A stretch of 64,000 bases of DNA from Artemia franciscana (Eukaryota > Arthropoda > Branchiopoda > Anostraca > Artemiidae), in the NCBI RefSeq assembly GCF_032884065.1, contig NC_088868.1:39300867-39364866 (forward strand). The letters run 5' to 3'. Positions 58,560 through 64,000 of the stretch are shown piece by piece. The translations under genes were made by a program, and so were the position numbers. Within the stretch, counting starts at the first letter, position 1. Every line of letters starts with the position of its first letter. The notes below the pieces were generated by a model. It saw only the letters and a list, made by a program, of their open reading frames with translations. It did no database searches and had not been told where the DNA came from.

Positions 58560-59255
58560 GTCAGTAATTTTGCCACTTTTCAAAAAGGGAAATGCGAAGG
58601 AACGCTCCAACTATAGACCCATATCCCTAAGACCAACGATGAGTAAAATATTTGCAAAAATTATTGATGTGAGACTGTCAAAATGGCTTGAAGTGTACGA
58701 AAAAATTAAAAAAGAGCAAGGAGGCTTCCGGGCCGGATACAATACAGCGGACAGAATGTTTGTACTGCATGCCATTTCTGAAAAATATGGAAGAGGAAAA
58801 AATAAATTTTACGTGGCTTTTTCAGACCTCCAAAAAGCTTTCGATAGCGTGGATAGGGAATTACTGATAATAGAATTAATTATAATTGGACTACCAGGTC
58901 ATTTCACACAGCTGGTAGCTAATATATATGGAAGTACAAAAGCAGTCAGTAGAGTGTTTGGAAAAGGAGATTAAAGGATATTTGAACAGACAAGAGGTGT
59001 TAAACAAGGAAGTGCCCTGTCATCTCGGCTATTCGGAATATTCGTAAACGACATCGTAGAATTCTTGGAGAAAAGATGGGCCCCAACCGTTAAGCTCGGC
59101 AACAGAATGATTTCGGCTCTGCTGTTCACCGACGATCTGGCATTAGTAGCGAAAACAGCTCGTGAACTACAAATTTTAATTGACCTGATGGCAGAACACC
59201 TTGCATCGAAGAAAATTATTGCATCTTCAATAAAGGAGGAAGAAGGAATTTAGTC
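58560..59255 (+). pseudogene. LINE reverse transcriptase, interrupted
   Basis: RT motifs in order are NYRPISLRPTMSKIFAKII, EQGGFRAGYNTADRMFVLHA, FYVAFSDLQKAFDSVDRELL, then a TAA at about 58,971-58,974, then RGVKQGSALSSRLFGIFVND and the catalytic ALLFTDDLALVAK. A further break occurs at about 59,210-59,255. The frame before and after the TAA is the same, so that lesion is a point mutation. Catalytic aspartates are still present. Confidence 0.82.
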
Positions 59256-60184
59256 GAGAACGAGAAATTTCGGTTCAAAGGACAAGAGATTAAGGTAGTG
59301 GAAAAGGCGAAATATCTGGGATTTACCCTGACACCTAACTGCAGTTGGAAAGAACATGTGAGCGAAATGTCAAAGCGAGGGAAAGCAGTTGTGGGTTCAA
59401 TATTACGTAATGACAAAGTCATTAAAAAAGTCAGTCATTAAAAATGCTTAAGCAAATATTTGATTCGAAAATTAAACCGGCAATCCATTACAGAGCTGAG
59501 CTATGGTGCCTGGAGGCCGCGGAGAAGCTAGAATCAGTCCAGTTTAGATACTACAAAAGACTCTTCGGGCTGCACCAGAAAACACATAACCAGCTAATCA
59601 AAGGAGACTTCGGCATCTTCTCACTGAAATTGCACCGGCTTTATCAAGTATTTAAGTTTTGGCTGATATTAACCCAACTTCCTGAGGACCGAATGGCTAA
59701 ACAAGCTTATAATAATTTGCTTCGAATTAATCGGAAAACTACTTGGATTCAACAAATCAAGAAATCTCTTGACAAACTAGGATTCTCTTATTTGTGGAAG
59801 GAAGGAAATGGACCCGGAAACACACAATGCCTTCCAGAAATTATACAGAGATTGAAAGACCAAGATATACAAGAGTGGGGTTGTTTAGTACGTTCGTCGG
59901 AAACACTGAAGGAATATAGTAAAGTAAAAGAAGTTTTTGGGGAAGAATATTATTTTAAGGTAAATTTACCTTTTAGATATTTAAAATTATGGATCCAATT
60001 GAGGTCAAATTGCCTTCCAGTATATAGGGGACAGAAATTTAAAAAAAATAAGGGTACAAATGGTAAGTGTGGGTATTGCGGAAAAGAGGATAATAATTTA
60101 GCCCATTTCCTCATGGAGTGCCAGGAGCTTGTAAGTCTTAGGGCTGAAATTTGGGGGGGACCATCGGTTGGTGCTGCTTTCTGA
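59256..60184 (+). pseudogene. LINE ORF2 C-terminal region with zinc knuckle
   Basis: After an out-of-frame piece (59,256-59,440, with KYLGFTLTPNCSWKEHV) a 246-codon frame from 59,444 holds the thumb-like region (IFDSKIKPAIHYRAELW) and ends with a CCHC-type motif CGYCGKEDNNLAHFLMEC, common in LINE C-termini and thought to bind nucleic acid. It stops at 60,182-60,184. Confidence 0.75.
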
Positions 60185-60390
60185 TATCCTGAGGTCTTCG
60201 ATGCCTGGAACCATATGCAAAATGGCAAAATATGTGGAAAAGGCGGGAGAGGCTCAGTCGACCCCGAGTGAATGAAAATAAGTATTGTTTTATATTGAGT
60301 GTGTGTTCTGTGCAGTGTTGTATTATTAAATCATATTGTGTATGGCCGTAGGGCTCAAATAAAATTTCTTTCTTTCTTTCTTTCTTTCTA

Positions 60391-61300
60391 TCAGTACCTG
60401 CAGTCTGTTCTTTTGTTATGATTGTTCATTAAATCCTTGTTCGTTTTGGTTTCAATTATTCTTTAATTATGATTTCATGCTGTTTTGAGTTTGAATTGTT
60501 ATAGTAATTTATTCCTACCAGTTTTAAGTTTATTTTTACTCTTAGTTTGTCTCTGAAGGACTTCTTTTAGGGATGCTTCTTAGTTGATTTGCTCAACACC
60601 CACCTCTGTATGCTCTGAAAGTTTCAACATAATACCCTTTGCCTTTCTTAAGATATTAGAGATACGTCCTTTTGGAATTTAGGATACACATACTGTCTTT
60701 TGGATTAGTTCAACATGAGAAGTTACAGCTCAATACACTTTACTATTGCCGATAGATTCTACCGTGCTCTTGACATCCTTGAAGCACAGAGTACATTTTA
60801 ATTTGCCACAACATACCCTTACAACTTAATATGCTTAGCCTCTCCTGAGATATTATAACTAAGCCTTTTTGACAGTCATGATCCACATGTTTTCTTTTTG
60901 TTTAGCTTAACATCCCCTTCTTAGTACGCTTCACCATTAATGATACTTACTACTGCGACCTTTTAGCAACCTGGATGAACATTATGTCATTTGATTTAGC
61001 TGAAATGTGTACCCGTTCTACATGATAGTTACATCTGTCGATAAAATTAGAATATTGCACGACTAGAGCACGAGTGATGTTCACAGTTCGTAATCTCTCG
61101 AGTTTTTAAATAAAAACTGCTTTTTCAATAACATTTTGATGTTAAAATCAAGAAAAATACTATACCATTCATGAATTTTTTTTTTTTTAATCGTAAGCTT
61201 TGACTATGATGTTGCTCGTTTATAAGGATATGGGGAATATTTAACATAGTTAATTGTATGATTTAATTCCTACAGTTGGTTTGAATTGGCTATATTTGAT
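60391..61300. other. Spacer with diverged family B motifs
   Basis: Blocks such as 'tgttttgagtttgaattgtt' (about 60,480) and 'ctctgaaagtttcaacataatacc' (about 60,615) echo the 9-15 kb repeat landscape. No gene was seen. Confidence 0.4.
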
Positions 61301-61306
61301 TTTATT
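61301..61306 (-). promoter_or_regulatory. Candidate polyadenylation signal AATAAA
   Basis: On the - strand, about 100 bp downstream of the TAG of the DM4/12 paralogue exon. The + strand paralogue has ATTAAA at a similar distance. Confidence 0.45.
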
Positions 61307-61401
61307 ATAAAATTATGAAAAAGTTTCAATAACGCATTCCCAAATAAATACAAAAACTGTTTACGTGTTGCTTCAAAAACTTTGGGCGAATAAAATGCAC
61401 T

Positions 61402-61687
61402 CTATTCATGCCATTTTGAGGAAACGGTGAGATTCACCGACGAAAGTTCATCATCATCATAAGATTCTTCATCGTCGTCACAAGAAACTTGCAGCTCAAC
61501 TCCATCTACGCTGTAAATTGGCTCGCACTCGGCATCTGATCCACTCCAACTTCTAAAAATGTTGAATAAAGAAATGGGACATTTGGGATAGTGGAATCCA
61601 CACGTTTCTATAGATGCATTCTCTTCTCGTCCAAAGGTCTCCGCTTTTATGTAACTACGTAAGAAGTCTTTCCTCCCTCGTTTTGGT
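61402..61687 (-). CDS. Second DM4/12-family gene, last exon
   Basis: The - strand acceptor 'ttttgttatttcag' is followed by 286 bp ending in TAG, exactly the length of the exon at 40,914-41,199. The peptide starts PKRGRKDFLRSYIKAETFGR, keeps ETCGFHYPKCPISLFNIF and ends SSKWHE. About 80 of 95 residues are identical, and changes are concentrated in the acidic tail, which here reads CDDDEESYDDDELSS. No stop or shift is present, so it is likely a working paralogue. Its earlier exons must lie to the right; I found no DM4/12 core exon before 64,000, implying a long intron or an edge of the window. Confidence 0.88.
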
Positions 61688-62354
61688 CTGAAATAACAAA
61701 AAAAAAAAAAAATCAGAAAAGACTAGAAAGTATAAAACACTTTCGTCTCTCTAGAACTTGTGAATATAAGCGAAACGGAAGGATACTAAAAGGATTATGG
61801 TTGGCACAAAATAGGTAACATATTAATCTAAGTTATAAATGCATTAATGAAATAAATCTTTGAGTTGGGGAGAACAAATTAAAAAGATCAAGTTAGGTAC
61901 AGTCCAATCAATTTACACGCCCGTGTTTTCCTTTAATAAATGAATTCCTGAGAAATAAAAATGAATTTCTACCTTCTAGCATAGATTTTTTTTTCTTGCT
62001 GATTTCTGCTGGCTAGTGTTCTCTAAGACGGAAATGCCTTTGGTTTTACCTAAGACAAAATTTGTATTACCATTGATTTGGTAACTTTTAAAGTTACCAC
62101 GGCCCCTGGCAAGTCTTGCATAAATTTGTTTTATCTAAGCAAGCACATATTAGGGCTTTCAACTTCAACAATAGGGTTCTCTGAATGATTTGTAGTTAGA
62201 TAGGATGAGAGGTGCCTTCAATGGTGTATTTTAACGCTCTCTTTCAACAAAAGAGACTGACTCAACTTTCAAGACTGACCGTATTTTAAACAGTAGGTTG
62301 TACGAAAAGTGTGGTTCAATCCCACTTTCTGGGGCTATAATGAAAGAAAGGTTG
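61688..62354. other. Intron of the second DM4/12 gene, no other gene seen
   Basis: AT-rich DNA upstream (in - sense) of the acceptor. No domain or tandem structure is recognised. Confidence 0.4.
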
Positions 62355-62607
62355 ATGGCTAGGCAACGTTCTACGAATGAAGGATGACAGATTACCGAAG
62401 ATTGTCCTTTTTGGCCAACCGTCTGGGGCTACACGGAAAGCAGGTCGTCCTTGTCTCGGTTGGGAGGATGTCATAAATAAAGATTTAAAGGAAATGGGAA
62501 CTTCCTGGGAGGGTGTAAAGAGGGAGGCTTTAAATAGATTAGGTTGGAGGAGGAGCGTGCGCAGCTGTGTTTGCCTCAGGCGGCTTGGTGCGGCAGTGAG
62601 TTATTAG
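62355..62607 (+). pseudogene. LINE ORF2 C-terminal scrap (RTE-like)
   Basis: The frame reads WLGNVLRMKDDRLPKIVLFG, KAGRPCLGWEDVINKDLKEM and [13 protein letters not shown] before TAG. The 'W-L-G-x-V-x-R-M ... G-R-P ... W-x-D-V-x-x-x-D-L' pattern is the conserved tail of RTE-like LINE proteins. Everything upstream is lost, as is usual for 5'-truncated insertions, and a TA-rich tail follows directly. Confidence 0.75.
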
Positions 62608-62614
62608 TAGTATA

Positions 62615-62703
<89 letters not shown>

Positions 62704-62720
62704 ATATATATATATTTTTT
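62608..62720. repeat. (TA)n/(TG)n microsatellite, LINE tail
   Basis: A long run of TA, broken by a few C and G and ending with (TG)5, directly after the LINE stop codon. LINEs of the RTE group often carry simple-repeat tails, so this may have grown from one. Tyr/Ile frames through it are artefacts. Confidence 0.9.
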
Positions 62721-63456
62721 TTTGAATAGGGGTTGAATATGTTTATCCATAATATTTTCGAAACTGCTATATATACTGCTGAGTATTTTTAAACTTATTT
62801 TGATACATGCCATTCAACCATATTTCCACGATTAGTTGTTTATAAATCAAAATTTTACACGACAATTTTCTTACTTAAAGCAAATTTCAAATTTGTATTC
62901 TTGTGCTCAGGAGACATATCGAGATTTAAACATTTGAATTGAATATCTGAAAATATCAAGGTTAAAAAAAGGAAATTAATTAGAAATCTATACAGCTTGA
63001 AACCCTGCGAATTTAAATCACCAATTTATACCTATCAAATACAAAGATAATAAACACATAATTATTTGTATTTTAACTCATGTACTTAGTTTGAAGCACA
63101 TACCTAAATTCATCTTTCATAGAGTTCCTATTTCCCTGACGATTTGGGTCTTTACTCGAATATTTTAGGATGATTAGGAGAGGGAATGCTAACAAAGAGC
63201 TCTAAACTGACATGACTGGCCATTATAAACATACACCGAAATATTGAGGTAGACATCGACAGAGTAACAAGTAGAAATGACGGTGAGCAAATAGATGAAT
63301 AGACTTTTTCTTATAATATTGTCAGTTCTGTAATTTAAGCAAAATATATTGAACTTCAAGAAGCGGAAAGATACACTACACTGTTATGAAAAGTAAAATT
63401 TTGATTATTGTTTATTAAAACACTATTTTTAAAAAGAAACAGTGGTTAGTTAATGC
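62721..63456. other. AT-rich spacer, no gene seen
   Basis: No coherent frames or repeats are recognised on either strand. Confidence 0.4.
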
Positions 63457-63570
63457 TTTATTGCCTTTACTTAAAACACTCGTTTTAATTGTCTTCTATG
63501 CATTTCTATCTGTTCGTTCTGTTTTTTGTTACCCCCTAGAAGAACTAGCATCTAAAGTTTAATATATCTT

Positions 63571-63675
63571 TTACAAATATACAAGCTGTGTCTTTATCCT
63601 CATTTCCCACTCTTCATCACTATCATCGTTACTAAGCGATGCAACAAAGTTAGGTGGCATGCTAAATGGTTTGAC
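63571..63675 (-). CDS. Terminal exon of an unidentified - strand gene
   Basis: An acceptor 'ttgtcacaatttgtttag'-like site (AG immediately above 63,675, read on the - strand) opens 34 codons, VKPFSMPPNFVASLSNDDSD then EEWEMRIKTQLVYL, followed by TAA. The acidic Asp/Ser/Glu cluster and codon balance are protein-like. The exon starts in phase 0, matching the donor at 63,886-63,891, and an AATAAA (63,457-63,462, - strand) lies about 110 bp downstream. The family is not recognised. Confidence 0.55.
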   Translation of the reverse strand, partial: VKPFSMPPNFVASLSNDDSDEEWEMRIKTQLVYL

Positions 63676-63891
63676 CTAAACAAATTGTCACAAAGAGTGC
63701 ATGACCCAAAAAGATAGTTCAAGACCATTTTTTTTTACAATGAAAAGCTTAACTCACTCACAATAGAAGCGGTCAGAAGTCCAAAGGCAAAAAATTAGGC
63801 AGAAAATATTAAAAATCATTTTTTTTTATAGATGGTGAACAGCTTTTTATTTTTTTATTTTTTTTATGACCGAGTGCTTTTTATAACTTAC

Positions 63892-63995
63892 TATTTCTGT
63901 ATCAATATTTTCATACCATTTTAAATCAACAGATTTATTAGAACTTAAATCCTCACCAGATTTTAGATTAAATTTATGACCATTTCCACTACCAA
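63892..63995 (-). CDS. Penultimate exon of the same - strand gene, upper edge uncertain
   Basis: The - strand frame GSGNGHKFNLKSGEDLSSNK then SVDLKWYENIDTEI ends at a consensus donor GTAAGT in phase 0, in register with the terminal exon at 63,571-63,675. A TAA at 63,997-63,999 closes the frame at the window edge, so the exon would have to begin within the last few bases (a TAG or AAG acceptor is possible there), or the call is wrong. Function unknown. Confidence 0.4.
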
Positions 63996-64000
63996 CTTAC

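Larger units (their letters stand above)
58020..60385 (+). mobile_element. 5'-truncated, decayed LINE with (TTTC)n tail
   Basis: ORF2 sequence from the linker before the RT (58,038) to a C-terminal zinc-knuckle (60,080-60,130) is spread over at least four frame segments. It is followed by a 3' UTR ending 'ggctcaaataaaat' and repeated TTTC units (60,367-60,390). No endonuclease domain is left. It differs from the LINE at 43-47 kb in RT motifs, C-terminus and tail, so it is a separate family; the clade is not resolved. Confidence 0.85.

Noticed and set aside
62604-62813. Tyr/Ile-rich frames on both strands
   Set aside because: Translation of the TA microsatellite.
1-64000. Bacterial-type systems (operons, ribosome binding sites, phage or plasmid genes)
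   Set aside because: The window shows introns, poly(A) signals, LINE and Penelope-like elements and a tRNA with pol III terminator; nothing indicates prokaryotic content.

Overview
This is a eukaryotic, AT-rich, intron-bearing and heavily transposon-loaded window, almost certainly arthropod. The best-supported host gene belongs to the arthropod DM4/DM12 family. Everything is in exon pieces with GT..AG boundaries, the repeats are LINEs, Penelope-like elements and short non-autonomous families, and there is no bacterial gene organisation. A branchiopod crustacean of the Artemia (brine shrimp) type is my best guess, from the look of the dispersed repeats; this is inference, not proof.

Host genes. 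(1) A + strand DM4/12 gene has three exons in the window (24,686-24,863; 29,685-29,849; 40,914-41,199) with consistent phases, and its introns (4.8 and 11 kb) are filled with repeats. (2) An intact paralogue of its last exon lies on the - strand at 61,402-61,687; it has the same 286-bp length and about 84% protein identity, so the two genes are convergent, 20 kb apart. (3) A - strand gene I cannot name has a clear terminal exon at 8,199-8,401 and a candidate upstream exon at 16,851-17,173. Their phases fit, but the upstream exon carries a frameshift. (4) At the right edge, 63,571-63,675 and about 63,892-63,99x look like the last two exons of another - strand gene.

Mobile and repeated DNA fills most of the rest. 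The dominant family (called A here, about ten copies) is a non-coding element of about 1.7 kb. It starts with a ~280-bp near-perfect palindrome, carries subterminal inverted repeats, and ends in a 9-bp-stem hairpin 4 nt from its 3' end. One copy (49,917-51,586) sits inside a Penelope-like element that has a second, uninterrupted copy in this window. That comparison shows insertion with no target-site duplication next to an A/T dinucleotide, as expected of a rolling-circle (Helitron/Helentron-type) element.

Other elements are: a LINE with gag-like ORF1 and EN-RT ORF2 on the - strand (43.1-47.0 kb, one nonsense codon and one frameshift); a decayed LINE on the + strand (58.0-60.4 kb); a LINE 3' scrap with a TA tail (62.35-62.72 kb); two inverted Penelope-like copies (49.46-55.73 kb) with a GIY-YIG endonuclease remnant; a G-rich inverted-repeat element (48.9-49.36 kb); and a tRNA-Lys-like sequence (47,743-47,815).

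Tandem arrays are: a 182-bp satellite of about 20 units (17.4-21.1 kb), derived from an older ~235-bp unit; a ~152-bp repeat (35.3-36.1 kb); a decayed ~58-bp TG/TC-rich minisatellite (39.47-40.2 kb); and several smaller duplications.
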